Both the position numbers and the translations under genes were made by a program. DNA of 41,582 nt from a virus: IMG/VR virus record IMGVR_UViG_3300037315_000124, positions 1 to 41,582 of that record; one strand, 5' to 3'. The notes beneath the pieces are model-generated. The model was not told the origin of the DNA and ran no database searches. It saw nothing but the letters and a program-made list of their open reading frames with translations. Positions 31,078-40,862 of the stretch are shown piece after piece. Numbering within the stretch: position 1 is the first letter of the stretch; the number at the start of each line of letters is the position of its first letter.

Positions 31078-31761
31078 ATGACGAATGAACACAATGAGCA
31101 ACTCAACAACACAGTACCGTTCGACGATGAAGCACCAGCGCAAGAACAAGAAGCTGGCGGAGAGTCTGGCGATGACGAAACCAATCAGGAAGCAGCTACT
31201 TCGGATGAAGGCGGAGCAAGCGCTTCACCTCAGCCAGATGACGGCAATGAGACGGAAGAAGAATTAGGGGAAGACCCGGCACAGTACGCAGAAACCACTT
31301 CTGTGCAGTATCAAGCTGAGCCCGACCCTGAACCGGCACAGGAACGCAACGAAGAGCAGCCGCAAAATACATCGCAGCGCGTTGTGCAAGACCAGCAGCA
31401 GGCGATGCAACAGCGGCAAGGCAATGTTGATCCGTACCGCAAGCCGGAGAACGTTCGGTTTGAGCTGGAATACAGCGGCGATCCGGGCGTATTCTTTGAA
31501 CGCCGGTTCAACAAGATGAAGGAACACCTGCAGCAGCAGCCACGAGTGCACTTCATGATTCCGCTGAGTTCAGGAGAGCAGCAAGGTGCGTATGAAACGG
31601 TAACGATTAACGGCTACAGAGTCGTCATTAAGAAGGGTGTCATGGTGCAGATTCCGCAGCAGGTCGCTCAGATCTTGGGCGAGCACTACGAAATCACACA
31701 GAACGTTGGTCGTGAGTACGAGATTGACCGGCGCGAAGACACCTTCAGTGCGCTCAGCTAA
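31078..31761 (+). CDS. Capsid-associated protein with acidic N-terminus
   Basis: About 227 residues; an ATG two codons upstream (31072) is also possible. Residues 1-120 are Glu/Gln/Asp-rich and low in complexity. The C-terminal 100 residues form a conserved-looking domain: RVHFMIPLSSGEQQGAYETVTINGYRVVIKKGVMVQIPQQVAQIL, a beta-rich pattern found after the capsid gene in N4-like heads. A role in head assembly or decoration is inferred from position. The acidic arm could interact with the basic inner surface or with another head protein. Confidence 0.6.
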   Translation: MTNEHNEQLNNTVPFDDEAPAQEQEAGGESGDDETNQEAATSDEGGASASPQPDDGNETEEELGEDPAQYAETTSVQYQAEPDPEPAQERNEEQPQNTSQRVVQDQQQAMQQRQGNVDPYRKPENVRFELEYSGDPGVFFERRFNKMKEHLQQQPRVHFMIPLSSGEQQGAYETVTINGYRVVIKKGVMVQIPQQVAQILGEHYEITQNVGREYEIDRREDTFSALS

Positions 31762-31794
31762 CGCTCATTACAAGCACTAACTGTGTAACCACGT

Positions 31795-32106
31795 ATGGCT
31801 ACAGTTCACGCATCCCTCTACGACGGACTGCGTGGTGGCAAGCTCCAGATTGGTGAGTTCACCATCAATCCGGATACCATCAACTCAGATTCACAGGTAG
31901 AGACGACCATCGCACTCGACGGTGCAGCGCCCGGTGACGTCTTTGTCGTATCACCGCGGCAAATGGACGCGGGGCTCGTTGTCACATCTGCTCGCATCAC
32001 CGCGACTGATGAGGCGGGCGTCGCGCTCTACAACGCCAGTGGTGGCGCTGTAGACGGCGCAGAGCAGACGTACGACTACTACATCCTCAAGCGCAACGAA
32101 TCATAA
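31795..32106 (+). CDS. Putative head decoration or minor virion protein, 103 aa
   Basis: Beta-rich throughout (TVHASLYDGLRGGKLQIGEFTINP, ETTIALDGAAPGDVFVVSPR, LVVTSARITATDEAGVALYNASGG), with no charged helices. A small all-beta protein after the capsid genes is most likely a decoration or stabilising protein. It has no family I can name. T lies at -1 and there is no Shine-Dalgarno site. Confidence 0.55.
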   Translation: MATVHASLYDGLRGGKLQIGEFTINPDTINSDSQVETTIALDGAAPGDVFVVSPRQMDAGLVVTSARITATDEAGVALYNASGGAVDGAEQTYDYYILKRNES

Positions 32107-32115
32107 ACGACCATC

Positions 32116-32871
32116 ATGACCGGAGCTCAATTCGCACAGGAAGTGAGACGCAAGACGAGCACTGACAGCACGACGCTGCCGGATGCTGAGATTGCGAGTA
32201 TCGCGAATGTTCAGAAGGACAAAATCGCGAACCTGATTGTCGATGTTGTCGACGAAGACTACTTTCAGTTCTCGTTTGTACGGCACTTGAAAGATTCAAC
32301 GGGGGACGTCGGAGAACGTCAGTTCGCGCTACCTGCGAACATGATCCAGCAGCTCAAAGCTGTGTATGCGAAGTTGGGTGAGCCCGGTGATGAGTCGTGG
32401 CTGAAACTGGATGAAATTGACACGCGCACAATGGATGACCCGCTCGTTACTGAGGAGCACGTCATTAGCGCAATGAATGACCGCGGTCGCAATGGGTTCG
32501 CATTGATCGGTGACTCACTGTGGGTGCTCTCGCAACACCACCTGACTGATGTAACAGATGGATTGCAGATTGAGGCGATGCAGTTTCCCATGGACATTGG
32601 CACAGAAGAGCTTTCAGGGGCTCGCAGCGGTGTTGACCTCTCAGTGCCCCCTGACAAGTACAACGTGGCACTGCCCCGGGAAACACACGGTGTGTGGGCA
32701 CTGCGCGTCTCAATTGAGTTCAAAGAAAGCCGCGAGAAACCCATACCGCTTACAGCGTCAGAGCAGAACGTAGCTGTTGAAGAGCGGCAGATGTTGGCGA
32801 ACCTGTCTGGCCGCAACTTAAACCGCGACATTGTCGCCAACGTGCCGTATAACGACGGCTCCCAGTATTAG
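32116..32871 (+). CDS. Putative head-tail adaptor protein
   Basis: 251 residues. The N-terminal helical part (FAQEVRRKTSTDSTTLPDAEIASIANVQKDKIANLIVDVVDEDYF) resembles podovirus adaptor proteins that dock below the portal. A beta-rich body follows, with a C-terminal helix. In T7- and N4-like phages the adaptor ring links the portal to the nozzle, and a nozzle-like protein is encoded at 36656. The assignment depends on the N-terminal pattern and gene order. Confidence 0.6.
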   Translation: MTGAQFAQEVRRKTSTDSTTLPDAEIASIANVQKDKIANLIVDVVDEDYFQFSFVRHLKDSTGDVGERQFALPANMIQQLKAVYAKLGEPGDESWLKLDEIDTRTMDDPLVTEEHVISAMNDRGRNGFALIGDSLWVLSQHHLTDVTDGLQIEAMQFPMDIGTEELSGARSGVDLSVPPDKYNVALPRETHGVWALRVSIEFKESREKPIPLTASEQNVAVEERQMLANLSGRNLNRDIVANVPYNDGSQY

Positions 32872-32888
32872 CAGTAACTGCGAACCTT

Positions 32889-33311
32889 ATGGCCGACGTA
32901 GTCTACAATTCCTTCAAAGAGAAGGTGATGAAAGGGCAAATCGACCTTGTCGACGACACAATTCGTGTCGCGCTGGTTGATTCGTCCTATACGCCGGACA
33001 AAGACGCGCATGAAGACTACGCCGATCTGAGTGGTGAAGTGTCGGGCACCGGCTATTCTGCCGGTGGCAAGTCACTTGCCAACAAAACGGTGACCAAAGA
33101 CGTCACTGATAACGAGGGCGTCTTCGACGCAGATGATATTACGTGGAGCTCATCCACCATCACTGCCCGGGGCGCCGTCGTGTATAAGGACTCAGGCACC
33201 GATACATCGTCGTGGCTCATTGCGTACTTTGACTTCGGCAGCAGCAAATCCTCGAGCTCCGGTGACTTCACTGTTCAGTGGGGCTCAGAGGGCATTGTAA
33301 ACATCAGTTAG
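32889..33311 (+). CDS. Beta-rich phage structural protein, 140 aa
   Basis: VYNSFKEKVMKGQIDLVDDTIRVALVDSSYTPDKDAHE, GEVSGTGYSAGGKSLANKTV and the end SSSGDFTVQWGSEGIVNI belong to a common phage virion protein type, a beta-sandwich often seen near tail-fibre genes in many phages and prophages. Its exact place in the virion is not known to me. A small hairpin lies just after its stop, before the long fibre gene. Confidence 0.65.
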   Translation: MADVVYNSFKEKVMKGQIDLVDDTIRVALVDSSYTPDKDAHEDYADLSGEVSGTGYSAGGKSLANKTVTKDVTDNEGVFDADDITWSSSTITARGAVVYKDSGTDTSSWLIAYFDFGSSKSSSSGDFTVQWGSEGIVNIS

Positions 33312-33324
33312 TTGTGCCCTCACT

Positions 33325-33343
33325 CTGCCCCTTCCGGGGGCAG
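33325..33343 (+). other. Hairpin in the fibre-gene leader
   Basis: CTGCCCC (33325-33331) pairs with GGGGCAG (33337-33343) around TTCCG. No T-tract follows. It lies 19 bases before the ATG at 33362 and could modulate translation or stop RNA decay. Confidence 0.4.
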
Positions 33344-33361
33344 GGATGAGAGCAGGACACC

Positions 33362-36265
33362 ATGGCATATACACCCTCCCAAAAAGTCACAGTTCTCATA
33401 GTAGGCGGCGGCGGCGGTGCATATTCATCAGGTAGCGGATTTGACGGTTCAGGTGGCGGCGGTGCTGGTGGTTTTCAAGAGATTGAACTAGACCTCGATT
33501 CGCTTTCAGGCGACTATACTGTAGAAGTTGGTGCCAAAGGTTCAAAAGGTTCACCGGGTAGTGACGGCAGCCAGTCAAGTGCGTTTGGATATACATCTGC
33601 TGGTGGCAATCATGGCAAGCAACCAAATGGAGGTGACTCAGGAAGCCCCACCATACATGCGGGCGGCGGTACTTCTGACAGTGCGGCAGGAGGTGGCGGC
33701 GGTGGCTCCGGCGGTGATGGACAAGATGGATATACTCAGGGTGGCGACATCATAGGAGGTGATGGTGGTGCCGGTACAGCGAGCGGTATTACCGGTTCTA
33801 ACATTGAATACGCCGGTGGCGGTGGTGGCGGTGGTTTGAACTCTAATGGGAGTGAACTTTCTACACCGGGCAGTGGTGGCAGCGCAGCCAACTACAACAA
33901 TGCAGGCCAAGCATTCGATGGGATTGTCGTCATTCGGTACAACAAAAACGATGTTATATCAGCTTCGGGTGGTGATGCAGTGTACGATGACGGTGAAGAG
34001 CGAGTACATGAGTTCACAACAACCGGTACTGCTACATTTTCTATATCAGGTTCAGTGTCATCAACGACCTCGGTGAGCACACAGGAGCTTACTTCGAGCT
34101 CATTCGGAGTCCAAGTCACCGCTACCGCTTTCGTTGATCTTTTGTTAGCAGCTCAACAGCTGGCTGTTCAAGCGCCGCTATCGTCAGTAGATGACATAAC
34201 TATTGGCGTAGCAACGTATAACCTCACTGCATCAACAATTCTTGAACAGTTTGATGCGACGGTATTGCTCAACGACTCTGGGATAACGATAGACGCGGAT
34301 GCAGTCAGAGAAAAGAAAGCAAATACGGGTATAGCGACGACACAATCCGCAACTCAGCTGCGTGCTCAACAAATCGGTGCGAACGCAAAGCACGACCGGG
34401 TGTACGCAGTGTCGACGGTGTCAGTTCATGTCAACGCAGTTGCACTCGGCGGCTTGCCACACAAGAACACGGCTCAGAAGTTGCAAGTGACCGCTGTTCC
34501 TATCAACGGCGTGACGTTTTGGTACAACTCTCTTAAGGTTAAAGAAGTAGTGACAGGTGGAAACAACGACCAGATTACATACTTTTTCAACAACTCGTTC
34601 AATGATGGCGACCTTGCGCTGCACATTCAATTCAATGGTAACTCGACGGAGTTTGGTAGCTTGGAAATTCCCGGGTATGATCAAATTTTTTACGGAGCTC
34701 AGAATGACACAGTGATATATGCAGAAGAAGATACGCGGGAAGACCAATCAACTATCAATACAGAAGACGCAGACCCCAATAGTGGAGATGTAGCGGGTAT
34801 TATGTATCGAATCACTGGTCACGCTGGCGTCAGTGATAGTAGAGCGCAATACAGTAGTTCCATGGCAGACATTGCGCCATCTAACCCGCATTCGCTCATC
34901 GTGCACTTTGCCGGTGCAGAAAACAGCAGTCCTTCGCTCGGTGATAGCAACATAGACTATGGAAGCGCTACAACGAACGTTTCATACTCTAGTAATGCCT
35001 ACCTTACAGCACAGCACGGCTTTCGGGTTGCACCGAGTTCAAAAGATGATTTGACCGCAAACGGTAGCGGCACGTCGGCGCAAGCTGTGATAGCGGTTGC
35101 GCCACAAACCGCGAACACGCATATCAACGTGTTCGCACAAAAACTGCGCACTAATTCGAATGTCACGTATTCTTCAGCAACTCTTGAAGATTTTGAAGAT
35201 GGCTTCAGCAATCAGTGGGTACAGACGACAAACTTCGAGCTATTCAATTCTCCAGCCCGCGGTACGCAGTCCGCTGGGCACGATACTGGTGGGCAACCCA
35301 TTGATGCGATCTACCGACCGTTCGATGGGTTTGAAAGACAACCCGACAAATGCTCGTTTTACTGGCAGGAAACGTCAAATCAGAGCGGATTTACAGTGCA
35401 GTTCAAAGATGGCAACGGCGACAGTGTTTTGGAGGTGGGCGGCAACAACCCCGAGTGGGAGCTGGATGACGGCGATGGACGTAAAACGCCGTACAACGAA
35501 AGCAATAATTACGGTGACTGGATATACTACGAGTTCACGTTCGATTGGCAGAACGGCACCTACGATTACTACATGGAAAATGCGACCGACAACATAACGC
35601 GCAGCGGCACTCGGGCGCTGATAAAGAGCACAGGCATCGAAGAAATGCGCATCAACGACTCGAATTCTGATTTTGGTAGCGCTGACCACATGTGGTTTGA
35701 TGACATTTCCTTTAGTGGCGTGAATGTGCCGCAAAATCAGGAATACTTTGGGGTAACCTTTCGAGAGGATTACAAGGTTGAGATTCGCAACGCGCTCAGT
35801 ACACACGTCAATCGCCCACACAATCCACATGCTCGCGTCATTTTGAATCCAACTGCAGCTCAAAGCTCACAAACAGTGAGTGCGGAAGCCGTGGGGGTTG
35901 CAGGTGCCGGTGCATTTACATTGAGCCAAGTCGCTGCACAGCAAATGACCGTCGTGCAAAACGCGTTTGCCGTTGATGCGAGCAATATTTACAGCGTCAC
36001 GGTGACGACTGCTGCATCAGAGCCGGTACAGTTGAACGCAGTACTTGTCTCGAACGACCAAGACCGGATACAGAGTGTGCAATCGCTGCAACTGCAGACA
36101 GGGCAATCTGCCGTGCAAGACAGTGGTGGTGTGTGGGACACGGTGCCGTCGGCGCACAATGCGAATGATTGGAGCGTGAAAACACGTGATGATGGCTCAT
36201 GGAGCACGCGTGCGCGCGATGGAGGTCACGGCGCGTGGACTACTGTGCCGCGAGACACTTCATGA
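33362..36265 (+). CDS. Tail fibre / receptor-binding protein with Gly-rich and jelly-roll domains
   Basis: 967 residues. Residues 8-195 are a Gly-rich domain (VLIVGGGGGAYSSGSG, SAAGGGGGGSGGDG, AGQAFDGIVVIRY), the adhesin-like module seen in phage tail tips. Residues about 220-600 are repeated Ala/Val/Gln-rich strands. Residues about 605-810 look like a LamG/concanavalin-type carbohydrate-binding jelly roll (FEDGFSNQWVQT, then WIYYEFTFDWQNGTYDYY and DHMWFDDISFSG). The end (WDTVPSAHNANDWSVKTRDDGSW) carries short Trp repeats. The composition and nucleotide bias differ slightly from neighbours, consistent with faster evolution of a host-recognition protein. It probably binds surface glycans. Confidence 0.72.
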   Translation: MAYTPSQKVTVLIVGGGGGAYSSGSGFDGSGGGGAGGFQEIELDLDSLSGDYTVEVGAKGSKGSPGSDGSQSSAFGYTSAGGNHGKQPNGGDSGSPTIHAGGGTSDSAAGGGGGGSGGDGQDGYTQGGDIIGGDGGAGTASGITGSNIEYAGGGGGGGLNSNGSELSTPGSGGSAANYNNAGQAFDGIVVIRYNKNDVISASGGDAVYDDGEERVHEFTTTGTATFSISGSVSSTTSVSTQELTSSSFGVQVTATAFVDLLLAAQQLAVQAPLSSVDDITIGVATYNLTASTILEQFDATVLLNDSGITIDADAVREKKANTGIATTQSATQLRAQQIGANAKHDRVYAVSTVSVHVNAVALGGLPHKNTAQKLQVTAVPINGVTFWYNSLKVKEVVTGGNNDQITYFFNNSFNDGDLALHIQFNGNSTEFGSLEIPGYDQIFYGAQNDTVIYAEEDTREDQSTINTEDADPNSGDVAGIMYRITGHAGVSDSRAQYSSSMADIAPSNPHSLIVHFAGAENSSPSLGDSNIDYGSATTNVSYSSNAYLTAQHGFRVAPSSKDDLTANGSGTSAQAVIAVAPQTANTHINVFAQKLRTNSNVTYSSATLEDFEDGFSNQWVQTTNFELFNSPARGTQSAGHDTGGQPIDAIYRPFDGFERQPDKCSFYWQETSNQSGFTVQFKDGNGDSVLEVGGNNPEWELDDGDGRKTPYNESNNYGDWIYYEFTFDWQNGTYDYYMENATDNITRSGTRALIKSTGIEEMRINDSNSDFGSADHMWFDDISFSGVNVPQNQEYFGVTFREDYKVEIRNALSTHVNRPHNPHARVILNPTAAQSSQTVSAEAVGVAGAGAFTLSQVAAQQMTVVQNAFAVDASNIYSVTVTTAASEPVQLNAVLVSNDQDRIQSVQSLQLQTGQSAVQDSGGVWDTVPSAHNANDWSVKTRDDGSWSTRARDGGHGAWTTVPRDTS

Positions 36266-36288
36266 TTACGTTACAATGCACTTACGGT

Positions 36289-36669
36289 ATGGCTGAACGA
36301 CGTGGTCAAGACAAAAACGGTGCAAATCAGGAGGTCACGATGGCGGTGCTGCAGAACGAACTGAAGCATATATCAGATACGGTTGATGAAATATACCAAA
36401 ATCAAAGTAATATTTACCGTGAACAGCAAGAAATGTACAAAAAGTTTGTTCAGCAGGAGGATCTGAGTCAATATTCTGCCAAGGTGAATGAAATGCTTGC
36501 AAAAAAAGCACCGAACGATGATTTTCAGATAGTGAAGCGCGTCGTATTCTCTGCTATTGGTATTATCTTGACGCTATTTCTCGTAGCAATCTCCTCGTTC
36601 GTCTTTGTGCAGTTCACGGAGGAGAACAACGGCAGTCCGATACAACCTACCCAATATGGCAGCAATTGA
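36289..36669 (+). CDS. Coiled-coil membrane protein, 126 aa
   Basis: The ATG at 36289 was chosen; an upstream in-frame start lies in the fibre gene. Residues 15-75 (LQNELKHISDTVDEIYQNQSNIYREQQEMYKKFVQQ) are a coiled coil, followed by a membrane segment at about 85-108 (VFSAIGIILTLFLVAISSFVFV) and a short polar tail. It resembles XhlA-type haemolysin/holin helpers in layout. It could also be a virion membrane-penetration protein, given its place between fibre and nozzle genes. It overlaps the next gene by 14 bases. Confidence 0.6.
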   Translation: MAERRGQDKNGANQEVTMAVLQNELKHISDTVDEIYQNQSNIYREQQEMYKKFVQQEDLSQYSAKVNEMLAKKAPNDDFQIVKRVVFSAIGIILTLFLVAISSFVFVQFTEENNGSPIQPTQYGSN

Positions 36670-38101
36670 AGTCAGGAACATAAATCAGGGCGGCATTGCC
36701 ATCAGCCCCTACCAAGGCGCTGAGAACAGCGTTGCCAAAATGGTCGGTCTCGACATCCACTCTGAGCCCGGTGCGGTTCATATCAACCAGCAGCTGACCA
36801 AGGAGTCAGGTGACACTGTGGACGACTTTGTGAAGGCGATTGTGGTATGCAGTGACGGTCACGAGTACTGCTTTGGCTCAACCAGCGGGAAGATATGGCG
36901 CCGGGATGACGACGGCAGCTACCACCTCGTCGCAACGGCAAGCCCCGACTCTGGCAACGCAGGCATACTTGATGCTGCTGAGTACGGCGACCACATTTAC
37001 TATGCAATGGAGGACAAGCTCGGCCGCGTTGCTGTGGGCGACCCGACTGATTGGAACGGTCGCGACGACAACTGGAAGACCTTTGATGTTGGTGATGCTG
37101 ATTTTCACCCCATGCACCAAGTGAACCTTGTGCTCTTTATCGGTGATGGGCATCAAGTCGCACAGGTGGACGACGGTACATTTTCATCCAACGCACTCGA
37201 CGTACAGAAACCGCTGCGTGTCTCAGCGCTCGGCAACATCGACACAGACCTCGTGATCGGCACGTACGTGAATGAGAACGTGATGCGCACGCAGATCGTT
37301 CGGTGGGATACATGGAGCATTTCATTCAGCGTGCTGGACACTATCCCGGAGGTGGGCGTGAATGCATTCCTCGAGGTCGACAATGACGTCATCGTCTCCG
37401 CTGGCACCAAAGGGAGACTGTACTTTTACAACGGAAAAGACCTCGAGCCGTACACGCGTGTACCCGGTATCTTCAGAAAGGGAACTGACGACAAAGCGAT
37501 CGTGTATCCCAACGCAGCATTTAACTTTAACGGGATACCGCTATTCGCTATGTCACAGGGGAAGGGAAACGCCATGACGTACGGAGTGTACTCACTCGGG
37601 CGTCACTCAACCTCGTTCGACTCTGTGCTCAACATTGAATACCTTGCGTCGACGCTGAAAGAGAAAAACATGGAGTATGGCGCCATTGTCGGTGTCGGCG
37701 ACCGCATTCTCGTTTCGTGGCGTGATACGACGAACGGCGACACTGGAATTGATGTGCTCGACAAAGACAACAAGTTCCCGGCGGCGTACCTTGAGATGCG
37801 CGTCATTCAGGGATCAAGCGAAGAACGTCTCGGCGGGTTATCCTATGCGTTCGCGACTGCTGCCTACCGGGAACTGCCGAATGGTACAGATATTCGTATT
37901 TCGCGGAGCGTGAATCACACCGCGTACGAAGAAATGACGAGTGTCGACGATGCGAGCTCACTGCAGAAATATACCCGTGCCAAGATCGGAGAGGCGAACA
38001 CACTGCAAGTGCGCTACGACTTTGACGTGAAGAACAATGCTGCGCCGGTACTCGAAGGGTTCTTTGTCGACATTGACGAATCTTCAGCAGCGCGGACGTA
38101 A
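36656..38101 (+). CDS. Putative tail nozzle / tail hub protein (beta-propeller-like)
   Basis: 481 residues from the ATG at 36656. Repeating strands with aromatic turns (AIVVCSDGHEYCFGSTSGKIWRR, AAEYGDHIYYAMEDKLGRVAV, VNLVLFIGDGHQVAQVDDG, AGTKGRLYFYNGKDLEPY, VGDRILVSWRDTTNGDTG) suggest a beta-propeller like that of podovirus nozzle proteins (T7 gp12, P22 gp10 type). These extend the adaptor to form the tail channel. The start is MAAIEVRNINQGGIAISPYQGA. Identification is from fold-like pattern and gene order. Confidence 0.62.
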   Translation: MAAIEVRNINQGGIAISPYQGAENSVAKMVGLDIHSEPGAVHINQQLTKESGDTVDDFVKAIVVCSDGHEYCFGSTSGKIWRRDDDGSYHLVATASPDSGNAGILDAAEYGDHIYYAMEDKLGRVAVGDPTDWNGRDDNWKTFDVGDADFHPMHQVNLVLFIGDGHQVAQVDDGTFSSNALDVQKPLRVSALGNIDTDLVIGTYVNENVMRTQIVRWDTWSISFSVLDTIPEVGVNAFLEVDNDVIVSAGTKGRLYFYNGKDLEPYTRVPGIFRKGTDDKAIVYPNAAFNFNGIPLFAMSQGKGNAMTYGVYSLGRHSTSFDSVLNIEYLASTLKEKNMEYGAIVGVGDRILVSWRDTTNGDTGIDVLDKDNKFPAAYLEMRVIQGSSEERLGGLSYAFATAAYRELPNGTDIRISRSVNHTAYEEMTSVDDASSLQKYTRAKIGEANTLQVRYDFDVKNNAAPVLEGFFVDIDESSAART

Positions 38102-38103
38102 TT

Positions 38104-38985
38104 ATGGCTAAAAAATATTGGACAGACATTCCGCTACGTAGCAACACCGGTGGGCGCTATAACGAAGAGCTCAAGAGCGTGCGTCAGCTGGCGGTTGGCT
38201 CTGCCGGGCGTCGTGGCTTCTTTGTTGACCGGCAAGGTATTTGGCTCGGTGCTCAAAAGTTTGGAGAGGCACCGTTTAGTGTCGACGTGGACGGTAACTT
38301 GTACGCAACGAGTGCGACGGTGCAAGGAACCATTCAAAGCTCGACGATTCAAAGCTCATCAATCGTGTCTGCAACAATTGAGAGCGCGACGATTACGGGT
38401 TCAACACTGCAGACATCAAGTTCGGGGCAGCGAATCGTCATAGAGAATGACATCCTCGAGCAGTTCGATAGCAGCGGTGTGCGTCGCGTGGCACTTGCCG
38501 ACGATCGCATCAAGTTTTACGACCAAAATGGCAACGCATACGGGCAGCTATATGCTGACGATATTCTTGGCATACTCCGACTGGACGGTGAAAACCAAAA
38601 TGTAGGTATCAATGCAGGCGGCGGCAGCATTGTCTCACTGCTTGTTGATGGAAACGCATTTTTCCAAGCAAATGATTCGGGCAGTGACGGGGTAAACGAA
38701 ACAATCAAAGACCTCGTACCATACTTTGACAATCAGGTTACGTTGGGAGACATCGACAGGCGCTACGACCGGCTGTTTGTGTACGACATCAATTTCGGCG
38801 ATGGTAGCCCATCAGGCATTTACTTTCAGAGTGACGGCATTATTTCTAATGTGAAAGAATTAACATTCAATCCGCAATCGTCGGCTCCGAGCAGCCCGGC
38901 TGAGGGCGCCGTGTACTTTGATTCGGGTGCCGGTAAGTTATACGTCTACAACGGCAGTTCGTGGGAGCAAATATCGAGCTCATGA
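38104..38985 (+). CDS. Tail fibre-like protein, 293 aa
   Basis: The N-terminal FSVDVDGNLYATSATVQG is followed by a short-period repeat, residues 75-100 (TIQSSTIQSSSI, then ATIESATITGSTL), which should form a triple beta-helix or pentapeptide-like stalk. The C-terminal part is a knob with the common fibre ending PAEGAVYFDSGAGKLYVYNGSSWEQI. The repeat is visible in DNA as ATTCAAAGCTC twice, 15 bases apart. It is probably a trimeric side fibre, attached near the nozzle encoded 2 bases upstream. Confidence 0.7.
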   Translation: MAKKYWTDIPLRSNTGGRYNEELKSVRQLAVGSAGRRGFFVDRQGIWLGAQKFGEAPFSVDVDGNLYATSATVQGTIQSSTIQSSSIVSATIESATITGSTLQTSSSGQRIVIENDILEQFDSSGVRRVALADDRIKFYDQNGNAYGQLYADDILGILRLDGENQNVGINAGGGSIVSLLVDGNAFFQANDSGSDGVNETIKDLVPYFDNQVTLGDIDRRYDRLFVYDINFGDGSPSGIYFQSDGIISNVKELTFNPQSSAPSSPAEGAVYFDSGAGKLYVYNGSSWEQISSS

Positions 38986-39042
38986 GGTGGACAGTGTGCC
39001 GTGTATGCAATGTGTGCATGATACGATGTCAGTATAGGGCAT

Positions 39043-39282
39043 ATGGCTACACAGAAGAGAAACCGCCGACTATCTGCCGAAGAGCGGCTGAACAGGGCGC
39101 TCGCACAAGATGACTTGATTTGGAACAAGCGTTACAGAATTGGGAGGCACATGACGATATCATTTCCGAACCAGAAAACGGTGCCTCTGCTGGGGCGGTT
39201 TGCAATTTGGATACTGAACAAGCTAGGTGCAGAGACAGTGATCAATTATTACGATCAAGACGCATATGGCGAAAAACAATAA
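39043..39282 (+). CDS. Hypothetical protein, 79 aa
   Basis: The basic N-terminal helix (QKRNRRLSAEERLNRALAQDD) is followed by a moderately hydrophobic segment (VPLLGRFAIWILNKLGAETVI) that could be amphipathic or a short membrane contact. There is no family match. Position before the internal virion proteins suggests a small ejected or internal protein. It overlaps the next gene by 17 bases. The preceding 57-base gap has a small ATGCA/TGCAT hairpin and no clear promoter. Confidence 0.5.
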   Translation: MATQKRNRRLSAEERLNRALAQDDLIWNKRYRIGRHMTISFPNQKTVPLLGRFAIWILNKLGAETVINYYDQDAYGEKQ

Positions 39283-40861
39283 GCAGCGACAAAAAGATTT
39301 GAATGTGAACGATGAGACCCTGCAGGCGGTCATGCAGACCAACAATCTGAGTCGCACTAAGGCGCTTGATGCATTTCAAACAGCACAGAAGAAAAAGAAA
39401 AACCTCGCTGACGCAATTCAGGAAGTGAAGGGCGGCGGCACACGCCAGCAAGGAAGCGGCACACAGACAACAGACACACCGAGTGCGGGCAATGCGAACG
39501 CCCCGGACGACCCCAACCGGGTCACGGACGAGGCATCAGCAGAGGGCTTCATCAATCGTGAGCAGAGCGAAGAAATTGCACGAGACCAAACGCCACCGAC
39601 GCGTGACGGTGAGCAGGCGCAGACACAGAGCGCGGTGAGTTCATTGGTAAATACGACGCAAGATGCGCCCGAGCAACCAGACCTAACTGAGCGCTTCAAG
39701 GAACTACGCGAAGATGCCGGTCTCGAAAACTTAGAGACACGATTGTCGACGCTGCGCTCTGAAAAGCAGGAAATGCAGGCGCAGCTTCGTGAGCGTGCAC
39801 GTGATGCGCGGGGAGAAGCGGTGCCGACGAACGTCATCGAGGGGCGCATTTCGCAGATGGAGTTTCAGAATCAGCAGCGAATCAACCAAATTAACCGCGA
39901 GATAAATCATGTAGCAACGCAAATCGAGCAAAAAACACAGACGGTCGAGCGCCTCATGCAGTACGAGCAAACTGAATATGAGAACGCGGTTGACCGATTT
40001 GATGCCAATTTCAACCGGGCGATGAACATCGTGCAGGTGATGCAAGACCAGCGCCGTCTCGAAATGGCGAAAGATCAAGAAGAGCGACAGCGGCTGCAGG
40101 AAGTGAAAGCGGTTTATCAAGCAACGCAGAACTCGTTGGCACAGGCGGGTGTTACGTATGGCGACCTTTCGCAATCGCAGCAATCAATGATTGAACAGCA
40201 AGAACTGCAGCTTGGTATTCCTCGTGGAACAATGGCAGCTGTGCTTAACAATAAGACCGGCGGTGAGGTCACACGATTTCGTACTAGTTTTGATGACCAA
40301 GGACGTGAGTTTGCGTGGGGTCTTGTGGAGCAACCGGACGGCACTGCAGAAATCGTTAATTTTGGGTACACAGGAGCACGTGATGCAGACGCAGAGGAAG
40401 CAGCCCGGCAAGAGCAAATGATTGATGTACCGGAGTTTGAAGACTTTGTGCAGCAAACAAAGGGCAGCGAACAAGCAGAGCAAATCATTCAGCGTGCTGT
40501 GGAGGACGAAAGCATCACAAACCCACTTGCACAGTTTTCACCCGATCGCCGCGGAGCCGCGACAAAGTCAACCGACCCCGCACAGCTGACTGAAGAGCAG
40601 CGAGACAATATTCTTCGTACGTACCTGCGACCGGTATACGAAACTGCGAAGCGGCAGGCACAGGAGATTAACAAGCAACTGCAGCCAAATGCCGGTGAGT
40701 GGTTCGACCGAAACGAGTTGAATGAGATCCAGCAGAAGAGCGGCAAACCAATGTCAGAAATCCGCTCAATGAGTATTGATGAGGCAAACAAGATCCTCTC
40801 TGAAGAGGAAGACTCGACTTCAGGTGGCGGTAATACAATAGAAGCACCGGAAAACATCTAG
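39266..40861 (+). CDS. Internal virion / ejection protein, coiled coil, 531 aa
   Basis: Residues 1-60 are basic; 60-145 are low-complexity Gln/Thr/Asp-rich; 145-300 are long coiled coil (LETRLSTLRSEKQEMQAQLR, QINREINHVATQIEQKTQTVE); 310-380 are beta-rich (VTRFRTSFDDQGREFAWGL). Residues 416-434 (SITNPLAQFSPDRRGAATK) recur almost exactly in the N-terminus of the giant protein encoded next. A long coiled-coil protein before a giant protein at the end of the virion genes is typical of the ejectosome proteins of short-tailed phages. The shared motif could be a docking or processing site. It ends 1 base before the giant gene. Confidence 0.65.
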   Translation: MAKNNKQRQKDLNVNDETLQAVMQTNNLSRTKALDAFQTAQKKKKNLADAIQEVKGGGTRQQGSGTQTTDTPSAGNANAPDDPNRVTDEASAEGFINREQSEEIARDQTPPTRDGEQAQTQSAVSSLVNTTQDAPEQPDLTERFKELREDAGLENLETRLSTLRSEKQEMQAQLRERARDARGEAVPTNVIEGRISQMEFQNQQRINQINREINHVATQIEQKTQTVERLMQYEQTEYENAVDRFDANFNRAMNIVQVMQDQRRLEMAKDQEERQRLQEVKAVYQATQNSLAQAGVTYGDLSQSQQSMIEQQELQLGIPRGTMAAVLNNKTGGEVTRFRTSFDDQGREFAWGLVEQPDGTAEIVNFGYTGARDADAEEAARQEQMIDVPEFEDFVQQTKGSEQAEQIIQRAVEDESITNPLAQFSPDRRGAATKSTDPAQLTEEQRDNILRTYLRPVYETAKRQAQEINKQLQPNAGEWFDRNELNEIQQKSGKPMSEIRSMSIDEANKILSEEEDSTSGGGNTIEAPENI

Positions 40862-40862
40862 T

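Noticed and set aside
36266-36288. TACAAT before the gene at 36289 as a promoter -10
   Set aside because: No acceptable -35 at 16-18 bases upstream, and the surrounding genes read as one transcript.
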